Assembly (NCBI GenBank): GCA_900548085.1
Contig: URJF01000088.1
Location: forward strand, 1 to 6,317
Length of the DNA: 6,317 bases
Origin: an uncultured Oscillospiraceae bacterium
Lineage (GTDB): Bacteria > Bacillota > Clostridia > Oscillospirales > Acutalibacteraceae
Direction: 5' to 3'
Shown: positions 1 through 6,098 of the stretch, in pieces
Position numbering within the stretch: the stretch's first letter is position 1
Layout: each line of letters opens with the position of its first letter
Notes under the pieces: generated by a model
What the model saw: the letters and a program-made list of their open reading frames with translations, nothing else
Told to the model about the DNA's origin: nothing
The model's database searches: none
Translations under genes and position numbers: made by a program

Positions 1-1
1 C

Positions 2-988
2 CCTGTAAATCAGCTTACTAAGGAAGAGAGCGAGCGTTTGCTCAATATGGAAAAAATTCTGCACGAAAGAATTGTAGGTCAGGACAAGGCTGTATCTTCT
101 ATTGCAAGAGCAATTCGTCGTGGCAGAGTAGGACTGAAGAATCCAAAGAGACCTATCGGCTCATTCATCTTCTTAGGTCCTACCGGTGTAGGTAAGACTG
201 AACTTTGTAAGACTCTTGCCGAAGCAATGTTCGGTGACGAAAATGCTATAATCAAGCTTGATATGTCCGAGTATATGGAAAAGCACACGGTGTCTAAGCT
301 CATCGGTTCGCCTCCGGGATATGTCGGCTTTGATGAGGGCGGTCAGCTTACCGAAAAGGTAAGGCGCCATCCGTACAGCGTGGTACTTTTTGATGAAATC
401 GAAAAGGCTCACCCCGATGTATTCAATATGCTTCTGCAGATTCTTGAGGACGGTGTGCTTACCGACTCTCAGGGCAGAAAGGTTTCCTTCAAGAACTGTA
501 TCATCATTATGACATCTAATGTTGGTGCCAATAAGATTACAGATTCTAAACTCGCTATGGGCTTTAATCACAGCGAGGACGGCAAGGACTCCGCAAAGAC
601 TATTGAAGAGCTTGTTATGCCTGACCTAAAGCGTACATTTAAGCCTGAATTTCTTAATCGTCTAGACGAGATAATTGTGTTCAATCAGCTTGAAAAAGAC
701 GATATTAAGGAAATTGCACGCCGTATGCTTAAGACTCTCATTAAGAGAGTAAAGGATATGGACATAGACATCGAATTTACCGATGAGGCTGTATCCGCTC
801 TTGCTGACGAGGGATTTGATAAGACCTATGGCGCAAGACCTCTTCGTCGTGCTATCCAGTCTAAGATTGAGGACAGATTGTCCGAGCTTATCCTCGACGG
901 CACTGTTAAGCCTAATACAAAATGCACTGTAGACTTTGAGGATGGTGAGTTCACCTTTACCGACAAAGCTGCAGAAAAAGCAGAATAA
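2..988 (+). CDS. clpC: ATP-dependent Clp protease ATP-binding subunit ClpC, C-terminal part (5' truncated)
   Basis: This is the second AAA+ module of a ClpC-type Hsp100 unfoldase, which feeds substrate proteins into the ClpP protease in the cytoplasm. The frame is open to the left edge and reads PVNQLTKEESERLL before the first Met, the linker that precedes the ClpC D2 domain, so the gene starts outside the window and 328 residues are visible. Seen in order are Walker A GPTGVGKT (nt 176-199), pore loop GYVG after GSPP, Walker B VVLFDE, sensor 1 in TSNVGA, the arginine finger in PEFLNRLDEI, sensor 2 GARPLRR and a short C-terminal tail. A loop with MGF precedes the finger and corresponds to the hydrophobic-G-F tripeptide by which Clp ATPases dock on ClpP, favouring ClpC over ClpB. 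The sequence is intact to its TAA, and a hairpin terminator follows at once. The N-domain, D1 and any mcsA/mcsB/ctsR neighbours are out of view. ClpE is a less likely alternative. Confidence 0.95.
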   Translation, partial: PVNQLTKEESERLLNMEKILHERIVGQDKAVSSIARAIRRGRVGLKNPKRPIGSFIFLGPTGVGKTELCKTLAEAMFGDENAIIKLDMSEYMEKHTVSKLIGSPPGYVGFDEGGQLTEKVRRHPYSVVLFDEIEKAHPDVFNMLLQILEDGVLTDSQGRKVSFKNCIIIMTSNVGANKITDSKLAMGFNHSEDGKDSAKTIEELVMPDLKRTFKPEFLNRLDEIIVFNQLEKDDIKEIARRMLKTLIKRVKDMDIDIEFTDEAVSALADEGFDKTYGARPLRRAIQSKIEDRLSELILDGTVKPNTKCTVDFEDGEFTFTDKAAEKAE

Positions 989-994
989 AAAATC

Positions 995-1023
995 AACGGT
1001 ACTCGGTTATTCCGAGTACCGTT
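995..1023. terminator. Bidirectional intrinsic terminator between convergent clpC and deaminase gene
   Basis: A perfect 12-bp stem (AACGGTACTCGG at 995-1006 paired with 1012-1023) encloses the 5-nt loop TTATT. On the + strand it runs into a T tract (1022-1028) and serves clpC, whose stop ends at 988. On the - strand the same stem is followed by TTGATTTTTTATT, so it can also end the operon that finishes at 1027. The deaminase stop codon (1027-1029) touches the + strand T tract, so one hairpin appears to serve both genes. Confidence 0.9.
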
Positions 1024-1026
1024 TTT

Positions 1027-2274
1027 TTATTTTATTCTGTCTATGATTTTTTGTGCCTTCTGATATATTTCATTTTTGTCTGCTGTCAAAAATTGACCGT
1101 CTTTGTATAGGATTTTTCCGTTTATCATAGTCATTTTTACATTTTCTTTTGAGCCGCTATAGACGATGTTTTTAGTAATATTGTTGATTGGCTGCATATT
1201 TGGACGAGCCAAGTCAATTTCAATAAGGTCAGCTTTTTTGCCAACCTCAATGGTATCGCAGTCATTTAGTCCCATACAACGAGCGGAGCCCACAGTCGCC
1301 ATTTTCAGTATTTCGTTTGCATCTGTGGATGATGCGTCGTTGTCCTTTAGTTTTTGAGTAGCGGCTATTAGATACATTTCTCTAAACATATCGAGAGCGT
1401 TATTACTGCTTGGGCCGTCAGTGCCGACCGCAAGATTGATGCCTTTTTTCAGCATCTTAGATACCGGTGCAATTCCTGATGCCAGTTTGCTGTTGGAGCC
1501 TGCATTTATGATTGCCCATACTCCTTTTTCTTTGTATATATCCAAGTCGTCATCGTCAACCCATACAGAGTGGTACCCGCCACCACCGTATTCAAAAAGG
1601 CCTAATTCGTAAAACAATTTGGTGTGGGAGACGCCATATCTTTTTTTACATTCCTCTACCTCACTCTTTGTTTCGCTTGAGTGGGTGAATACGGGCGTTT
1701 TGTATTTTTGAGCCAGCATTCCCATTGCCTCGATTTTATTTTTTGAGGTGGTATATTCTGCGTGAAAACCTAATTTATAGCTGACCAAAGGGTGATAGCT
1801 GTTGAAAGTGTTATAGTATTCTTCTATTTTTTCAACGCTTTCTTTAAAATCATTGAGTCCGCCGGTCATAACTGTCCTAAAGCCAAAATCCACACTTGCT
1901 TTAGCCATCATTTCCGGAAAATAGTACATATCAAAGCAAGCCGTTATTCCGGATGTCAGGTATTCCAAAAATGCCAGCTGCGACAGGTCGTATATGTCCT
2001 GCGGTTGTAATTTTGCTTCCATTGGAAAAATCATATCATACAGCCAGGGTTGCAACGGCAGGTCATCTGCAAGGGAGCGTGCAAAGGTCATTGCAGAATG
2101 AGTATGTGCATTTTTGAATGACGGCATAAGAAGATTGCCGTGTAAATTATATACTTCATCTGCGTCCTTGTCGCAGTTTCCGACTGCAACTATAGTATCG
2201 CCGTCAATATACACATCTTCTTTAACTGTATTTAAGTCTTTGTCCAAAACAAGACCGTTTGTGAACTTAATCAT
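1027..2274 (-). CDS. mtaD: Amidohydrolase, 5-methylthioadenosine/S-adenosylhomocysteine deaminase family (MtaD-like)
   Basis: A 415-residue metal-dependent amidohydrolase of the MtaD/TRZ-ATZ group, which removes the 6-amino group from MTA, S-adenosylhomocysteine or related adenosines. Numbering from Met at 2274: H57-x-H59 in NAHTHS, H171 in FHAEYT, H198 and E201 in THSSET, H235 in GYHSVW and D286 in GTDGPSSNN. These match the metal ligands (HxH, H, D) and catalytic Glu/His of the family, and SLADDLPLQPWL is a strong MtaD signature. The C-terminal KKADLIEIDL and INGK segments form the usual small beta domain. ATG 2274 is preferred because GAGAGG (2285-2290) lies 10 nt upstream; a TTG at 2292 would bury that site in the coding region. 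The start overlaps the mtnA stop by 8 nt (ATGATTAA), implying translational coupling. Compared with classic MtaD, the usual AHCVH reads YHSVW and HNPxSN reads INAGSN, so substrate preference could differ. Family assignment is firm; MTA as substrate is inferred from the neighbours. Confidence 0.88.
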   Translation of the reverse strand: MIKFTNGLVLDKDLNTVKEDVYIDGDTIVAVGNCDKDADEVYNLHGNLLMPSFKNAHTHSAMTFARSLADDLPLQPWLYDMIFPMEAKLQPQDIYDLSQLAFLEYLTSGITACFDMYYFPEMMAKASVDFGFRTVMTGGLNDFKESVEKIEEYYNTFNSYHPLVSYKLGFHAEYTTSKNKIEAMGMLAQKYKTPVFTHSSETKSEVEECKKRYGVSHTKLFYELGLFEYGGGGYHSVWVDDDDLDIYKEKGVWAIINAGSNSKLASGIAPVSKMLKKGINLAVGTDGPSSNNALDMFREMYLIAATQKLKDNDASSTDANEILKMATVGSARCMGLNDCDTIEVGKKADLIEIDLARPNMQPINNITKNIVYSGSKENVKMTMINGKILYKDGQFLTADKNEIYQKAQKIIDRIK

Positions 2275-3244
2275 TGTCTTTAATCCTCTCAAGATTTTCT
2301 TTGTAAGGGGTTCTTATGATGCCACGGTCGGTTATTATAGCCGTTATCATACTGTTGTCGGTTACATCAAATGCCGGATTGTAGCATTTAGCTTCATTAG
2401 GTGCCATAGGCTCTTTGTACCACATAGTTTTTATTTCGTTTGCATCTCTTTCCTCAATAACTATGTCATCTCCTGTGGGGCAGTTATAGTCGATTGTTGA
2501 ATACGGACCTAAAACATAGAACGGTATTCCGTAGTGCTTTGCGAGTATTGCAACACCTGATGTGCCTATCTTGTTTGCAATGTCACCGTTTGCCGCTATT
2601 CTGTCAGTTCCGACGAGGACGGCATTGATTTTGCCTTGCTTCATAACAAGACTCGCCATATTGTCGCATATGACAGTTGTGTCTATTCCGGCTTTTGTCA
2701 ACTCATAAGCAGTCAGTCTTGCCCCCTGTAACAGAGGCCTTGTTTCATCACAAAATACCTTAAAGTTATATCCCTTTTCTTTGCCTAAGAGCAGAGGACC
2801 TAAACCTGTTCCGTATTCGCTGGTCGCTAAAGCACCGGCGTTGCAGTGAGTGAGTATTCCGTCGCCGTCATTAAGCAGTGACAGTCCGTACTCGCTTATT
2901 TTTTTGCACATTGCTATATCCTCATTGTGTATAGCGATTGCTTCACTTATCAAATCTTTGCCGTCGTTATATGCTTTCAGCATTCTTGTTGTGGCCCAGG
3001 ATAGATTGACTGCTGTAGGCCTTGATGAGTCAAGGTATTCTTTTAATTCCTTTTTGTCGCCGTTAATAAGCGCCATTGCATATGCCGCAAAAATTCCTAT
3101 AGCCGGTGCGCCCCGAACCTGCAATTTTTTTATGGCATAATAATAATCTTCTTTTGTCTTCGGCTCTATGTATTTTTCTTCGTTAGGCAGCAGTGTTTGG
3201 TCCAAAAGATACAGCCTGCCGTTTTCATATTTTATGTTTTGCAT
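2267..3244 (-). CDS. mtnA: S-methyl-5-thioribose-1-phosphate isomerase
   Basis: MtnA converts 5-methylthioribose 1-phosphate (and, in some bacteria, 5-deoxyribose 1-phosphate) into the matching ribulose 1-phosphate, an aldose-ketose isomerisation in methionine and 5'-deoxynucleoside salvage. The 325-residue product shows the eIF2B-like fold signatures: VRGAPAIG at 43-50, RPTAVNL at 75-81, the catalytic Cys134 in THCNAGALAT, Asp214 in GTDRIAANGD as the second catalytic residue, NKIGTS at 224-229 and NPAFDVT near the C-terminus. It is slightly shorter than common MtnA proteins (about 345-350) but looks complete. ATG 3244 lies one nucleotide after the phosphorylase TAA and is preceded by AAGGAA (3253-3258) with 8-nt spacing, so the two genes are co-transcribed. 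At its 3' end it overlaps the deaminase gene by 8 nt. The ribose-1,5-bisphosphate isomerase and eIF2B-related branches are alternatives, but the Cys/Asp motifs and context favour MtnA. Confidence 0.95.
   Translation of the reverse strand: MQNIKYENGRLYLLDQTLLPNEEKYIEPKTKEDYYYAIKKLQVRGAPAIGIFAAYAMALINGDKKELKEYLDSSRPTAVNLSWATTRMLKAYNDGKDLISEAIAIHNEDIAMCKKISEYGLSLLNDGDGILTHCNAGALATSEYGTGLGPLLLGKEKGYNFKVFCDETRPLLQGARLTAYELTKAGIDTTVICDNMASLVMKQGKINAVLVGTDRIAANGDIANKIGTSGVAILAKHYGIPFYVLGPYSTIDYNCPTGDDIVIEERDANEIKTMWYKEPMAPNEAKCYNPAFDVTDNSMITAIITDRGIIRTPYKENLERIKDND
2285..2290 (-). promoter_or_regulatory. Ribosome binding site deciding the deaminase start
   Basis: Read on the - strand this is GAGAGG, 10 nt before the ATG at 2274 and inside the 3' end of mtnA. 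It supports ATG 2274 over the in-frame TTG at 2292, which has this site just inside its own coding sequence. Confidence 0.7.
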
Positions 3245-3245
3245 A

Positions 3246-4049
3246 TTATATATTCCTTATTGTCTCGGTTATCAGCTTTTCAAAATACGGTGCAACTTTT
3301 TCTGCGGCGGCATTCACTTCATCACCGCTCAGCGGTTTGTCCAGCAGTCCGCAGGCGAGATTGGATATCATGCTTATTCCGCCTACCTTCATTCTGCAGT
3401 GTACCGCAGCTATTGTCTCTATTACGGTGCTCATACCAACGGCATCTGCACCCAAAACAGACAGTGCTCTTATTTCTGACGGAGTTTCAAACTGCGGTCC
3501 TGTCAGTTGAGCATAGACTCCGGATTTAATATCTAATCCGGTACTTCTTGCAGCTGCCAGTATTGCCTTTTGTATCCCTTTGTCATATGCATTGCTCATA
3601 TCCGGGAATCTTGTACCGATACTGTTATCATTTTTTCCTATCAAAGGGGAGGGAACAAACATTGATATGTGGTCCTTTATCATCATAAAATCGCCTACAT
3701 TGAAAGTCTTGTTTATTCCGCCTGCCGCATTGGTCAGTATAATGCTTTCTACTCCCAAAGCACGCAACAATCTAATTGGTGTTACAGCCTCTTTGGCACT
3801 GTAGCCCTCGTACATATGAACTCTGCCTTGCATAAGAACTACATCTTTGTCACCCAATCTGCCGAAAACAAATCTGCCTTTGTGTCCCGGTGCGCCGGAT
3901 GTAGGCATACACGCAAGTTCTTTGTAGTCGATATAGACAGCGTTTTCTGCCTTTTCGCCGAGCTCTCCCAATCCAGAGCCTAATACTACTGCAATTTTTG
4001 GCAAATTTTGTACTCTTGACTTAATTATATCTATTTCATTATCAAACAT
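3246..4049 (-). CDS. Purine nucleoside phosphorylase, trimeric PNP/MTAP family; possible methylthioinosine phosphorylase
   Basis: A 267-residue member of the low-molecular-mass PNP/MTAP family, cleaving purine nucleosides with phosphate to a free base and ribose 1-phosphate. Numbering from Met at 4049: phosphate loop GSGLG 24-28, GHKG 55-58, MQGRVHMYEGY 73-83, TNAAGG 106-111, GPQFETPSEIR 184-194 with the base-binding Glu188, GMSTV 205-209 and SNLACG 229-234 with Asn230. Glu plus Asn is the 6-oxopurine (hypoxanthine/guanine) pattern; adenine-specific MTAPs have Asp residues instead. In DKPLSGDEV (237-245), Gly242 sits where common PNPs have His (SHDEV-type), the residue that contacts the nucleoside 5'-OH. 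That loss, and the mtnA and deaminase genes behind it, suggest a 5'-methylthio- or 5'-deoxy-inosine substrate. ATG 4049 follows GAGGTG (4056-4061) by 6 nt; an in-frame TTG at 4091 would lie upstream of the probable transcription start. First gene of the operon. Family is certain; the substrate is inferred. Confidence 0.92.
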   Translation of the reverse strand: MFDNEIDIIKSRVQNLPKIAVVLGSGLGELGEKAENAVYIDYKELACMPTSGAPGHKGRFVFGRLGDKDVVLMQGRVHMYEGYSAKEAVTPIRLLRALGVESIILTNAAGGINKTFNVGDFMMIKDHISMFVPSPLIGKNDNSIGTRFPDMSNAYDKGIQKAILAAARSTGLDIKSGVYAQLTGPQFETPSEIRALSVLGADAVGMSTVIETIAAVHCRMKVGGISMISNLACGLLDKPLSGDEVNAAAEKVAPYFEKLITETIRNI

Positions 4050-4055
4050 TTGGCT

Positions 4056-4061
4056 CACCTC
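4056..4061 (-). promoter_or_regulatory. Ribosome binding site of the phosphorylase gene
   Basis: On the - strand this reads GAGGTG, 6 nt before ATG 4049. It lies downstream of the predicted transcription start near 4064, giving a very short leader of about 15 nt. It fixes the start at 4049. Confidence 0.75.
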
Positions 4062-4070
4062 ACTGATTTT

Positions 4071-4099
4071 ATTATAATATTCACGACTCAATAAATCAA
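4071..4099 (-). promoter_or_regulatory. Sigma-A-type promoter of the nucleoside salvage operon
   Basis: On the - strand, -35 TTGATT (4099-4094) and -10 TATAAT (4076-4071, perfect consensus) are separated by 17 nt. Transcription would start near 4064, leaving a leader too short to hold a SAM riboswitch or T-box. Control, if any, should therefore act at initiation. Confidence 0.75.
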
Positions 4100-4120
4100 A
4101 CTATTTTTCTGTTATTCCTA

Positions 4121-4149
4121 TTGCAAAGTACCGGTCAATTTGGTATTAT
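4121..4149 (+). promoter_or_regulatory. Sigma-A-type promoter of the BMP-family lipoprotein gene
   Basis: TTGCAA (4121-4126) and TATTAT (4144-4149) are spaced by 17 nt, and the -10 is preceded by TGG (4141-4143), an extended -10. Transcription would start near 4156. GAGAGGA (4171-4177) lies 10 nt before the ATG at 4188. The -35 boxes of this promoter and of the opposite one are only 21 nt apart. Confidence 0.7.
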
Positions 4150-4187
4150 TATAAAGTAATAAATTTTTCCGAGAGGATATTTCCGAT

Positions 4188-6023
4188 ATGAAAAGAACAA
4201 TATCTGTTATTTTGGCAGCAATTATGATAGTTGGATGCGTTTTTGCATTCGCAGGTTGCTCCGGCAAAAACAAACAAAACTACGATGTGGTGCTTATTAC
4301 CGACGGCGCCGCTATCAATGACAAGGGATATAATCAATCTGCATGGAACGGCATCAAGTCTTATGCGGACGAAGCCAAATTGTCTTGTCGCTATTATCAG
4401 CCACAACTTAACGAAGATGGCGAGTTAGAGTCTGCCACAGTTGCAAAATATGTTGATCTTGCCGCAAAGGAAGGTGCAAAGCAGGTTGTACTTCCCGGCG
4501 AAGTGTTTGCTGCTTCTGTATGTGACTTTGCACCTAAGTACGAAAAGATACAGTTTGTTCTTATAGATGCATATCCTCACAAAGCTGATGACAATACCGA
4601 GGTCAAACTCGATAATGTTATGAGCATATCATTCGATAATCTTCAGGCAGGATTTCTTGCAGGCTATGCCGCTGTATCAATGGGCAATACAAAGCTCGGA
4701 TATTTTGGATCTTCCGCTTCACAAAAATCTATAGACTGCGGTTCCGGTTATGTTCAGGGTGCCGCTTATGCTGCCGACGAAAGTTCTGTTCCTACCGTGC
4801 TTGATTATGCCGAGTATGATGCACCAAACCTAAAGTATGACTATTCATTTACTATTGAACCTGTGTATAAGAAAATTTCCGAGTCTAAGGACACTGTTTA
4901 TAAGGTCAAGGTAGTCAACGGTATCGGCACAGGCGCATATAAGGACGGTGAGAATGTAACTATCTCTGCAGATCCTGCAAAAGACGGAAAGGTATTTGAC
5001 CATTGGGATGTGAAATCCGATACAGCCAAGGTCTCCGACAAAAAAGTCAACATCTCATCCAAAAAGAAATCTACTATGAACTTACTCGTAGGTGACTGCG
5101 ATTGTACAATCACTGCAGTATATTCGGATGCCGATACAGTGCCTGTTACTGTGATTGCTCCCGACGGTACAAAGAATGTTACATATGCTACTAAGGACAG
5201 CAAGATTACCGTTACCGCTCCGGCGGCTCAGTCCGGATATATTTTTGATTCGTGGAGCACCGACGACGACTCGATACTCTCCGACAAAAAGAGTAAGGAG
5301 ACAGAAGTTTCTGTAGCCGACAAAGCTATAGAGTTGACGCCTAATTATGTACAGTCCGAAGAGCCAACCTTTGCTGTTACAGTAAAGGACGGTACAGGCT
5401 CCGGCAGCTATATCACAGGTGACAGTGTTAATGTAGTTGCAGACGCTCCTGCAGACGGTTATATGTTCTATAAATGGGAAAATATCGATAATCAAGGCAA
5501 ATCTACAGGTATTGCTATGGAAAATGAGTACAATTACTTTACTTCATTTGAGATGGTAGACCGATATTCTTCTATAGTAGAGGATATGTTTGACGAGGGC
5601 ATACAGGTTATGTTCGGCGGCAATCATAAGATGGCTTCATCTATTTTCACTGCTATCGATACTTTTGATACAGTAGTGAGCGGAATCGGCTACGGCATTG
5701 ACCAAAAGGACGAAAAGAACTGTATTGCTTCGGTTATTCTTGATTACGGCAAAGCCGCTTCATTAGCCCTCAAGGACTTCGAGGGCGGCACAACTCTAAA
5801 TGCCGACTGCTCCAATGATTGCCTTTATGTTACTAATATAAGCACTGAGGAGTATTCTACCGATAAGGACGGTAATAAAACTAAGAATGATAATTATAAT
5901 GCCGGATATGTAAAAGCTTATAAGGCTCTTGCTGACGGCAAAATCAGTGTTAAGTCATCTGACGGCGACATTACATCCGTATCTGCGTCAAAATGCCTTA
6001 CACTTAATAACTGGGTAAAATAA
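4188..6023 (+). CDS. BMP/PnrA-family substrate-binding lipoprotein interrupted by InlB-B-like repeats
   Basis: A 611-residue predicted lipoprotein: MKR start, hydrophobic h-region and lipobox FAGC with Cys24 as the lipidated residue, so the mature protein should be anchored outside the membrane. Residues 32 to about 215 match the N-lobe of the BMP family (Med/TmpC/PnrA): ITDGAAINDKGYNQSAW, the EGAKQVVLPG strand, VLIDA, and the FDNLQAGFLAGYAA helix. Residues about 445-611 resemble the C-lobe: EDMFDEGIQVMFGG, GIGYGIDQ with Asp505, ASVILDYGKAAS, and a closing YVKAYKALADGK. Between them, about 234-440 carries two full repeats and one partial repeat of the divergent InlB-B type. Ordinary BMP proteins are about 330-380 residues, so the insertion explains the excess. 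BMP proteins bind purine nucleosides for ABC import or act as receptors; no ATPase or permease gene is visible here. It faces away from the nucleoside salvage operon. It has many cysteines for a surface protein (C67, C112, C184, C304, C306, C512, C541, C545, C603). Family is well supported; the ligand is not known. Confidence 0.88.
   Translation: MKRTISVILAAIMIVGCVFAFAGCSGKNKQNYDVVLITDGAAINDKGYNQSAWNGIKSYADEAKLSCRYYQPQLNEDGELESATVAKYVDLAAKEGAKQVVLPGEVFAASVCDFAPKYEKIQFVLIDAYPHKADDNTEVKLDNVMSISFDNLQAGFLAGYAAVSMGNTKLGYFGSSASQKSIDCGSGYVQGAAYAADESSVPTVLDYAEYDAPNLKYDYSFTIEPVYKKISESKDTVYKVKVVNGIGTGAYKDGENVTISADPAKDGKVFDHWDVKSDTAKVSDKKVNISSKKKSTMNLLVGDCDCTITAVYSDADTVPVTVIAPDGTKNVTYATKDSKITVTAPAAQSGYIFDSWSTDDDSILSDKKSKETEVSVADKAIELTPNYVQSEEPTFAVTVKDGTGSGSYITGDSVNVVADAPADGYMFYKWENIDNQGKSTGIAMENEYNYFTSFEMVDRYSSIVEDMFDEGIQVMFGGNHKMASSIFTAIDTFDTVVSGIGYGIDQKDEKNCIASVILDYGKAASLALKDFEGGTTLNADCSNDCLYVTNISTEEYSTDKDGNKTKNDNYNAGYVKAYKALADGKISVKSSDGDITSVSASKCLTLNNWVK
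4896..5507 (+). repeat. Protein-level tandem repeats (divergent InlB B-repeat type) within the lipoprotein
   Basis: Three units share the pattern VxV-x-GTGxGxY-x-GxxVxVxAxP-x-xGYxFxxW. Unit 1 (residues about 237-312) has VVNGIGTGAYKDGENVTI and VFDHWDV, closing with TITAVY. Unit 2 (about 318-388) has VTVIAPDGTKNVTYATKDSK and YIFDSWS, closing with ELTPNYV. Unit 3 (from about 395) has VTVKDGTGSGSYITGDSVNV and YMFYKWE and then grades into the BMP C-lobe. The repeats are diverged at DNA level, so this is not a recent duplication. Such repeats usually act as spacers or stalks in Gram-positive surface proteins; a role here is unknown. Confidence 0.8.
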
Positions 6024-6043
6024 CAAAAAATAATATGTTTTGC

Positions 6044-6066
6044 GGCACGCTGTTTTTCGGCGTGCC
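6044..6066 (+). terminator. Probable intrinsic terminator after the lipoprotein gene
   Basis: GGCACGCTG (6044-6052) pairs with 6058-6066 (one G-T wobble) around a TTTTT loop, 20 nt past the TAA at 6021-6023. The following CCCATTTTAGTTT is only a moderate U tract, so termination may be incomplete. The stem separates this gene from the next promoter. Confidence 0.7.
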
Positions 6067-6098
6067 CCATTTTAGTTTCAGCCGTTTTGTAAAAATAC

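Noticed and set aside
38..988. clpC as a complete short gene starting at TTG 38
   Set aside because: The frame is open to the left edge with ClpC-like linker sequence before that codon, and no ribosome binding site precedes it in a sensible way. The gene is truncated by the window.
2275..2292. Six-codon N-terminal extension of the deaminase from a TTG start
   Set aside because: The extension encodes the GAGAGG site that suits ATG 2274. It has no ribosome binding site of its own that I can see, and family members usually begin with the MIKFTNG-like strand.
3168..3529. Overlapping + strand open frames of about 100 codons, in several phases
   Set aside because: They lie antisense to the mtnA/phosphorylase junction, have no recognisable domain, and the opposite strand carries clear enzyme motifs.
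4050..4187. Possible SAM riboswitch or T-box ahead of the salvage operon
   Set aside because: The predicted leader is only about 15 nt and no extended stem or terminator is present on either strand of the gap.
5082..5495. A - strand open frame of 137 codons inside the lipoprotein gene
   Set aside because: It is antisense to the repeat region, which gives a coherent domain pattern on the + strand. The reverse product is low-complexity and cysteine/tyrosine-rich and looks like no protein family.
4188..6023. Possible assembly chimera or frameshifted fusion in the lipoprotein gene
   Set aside because: A single frame runs through both lobes and the repeats, codon use is even, and the N- and C-lobes belong to the same family, so an in-frame insertion is the simpler reading.
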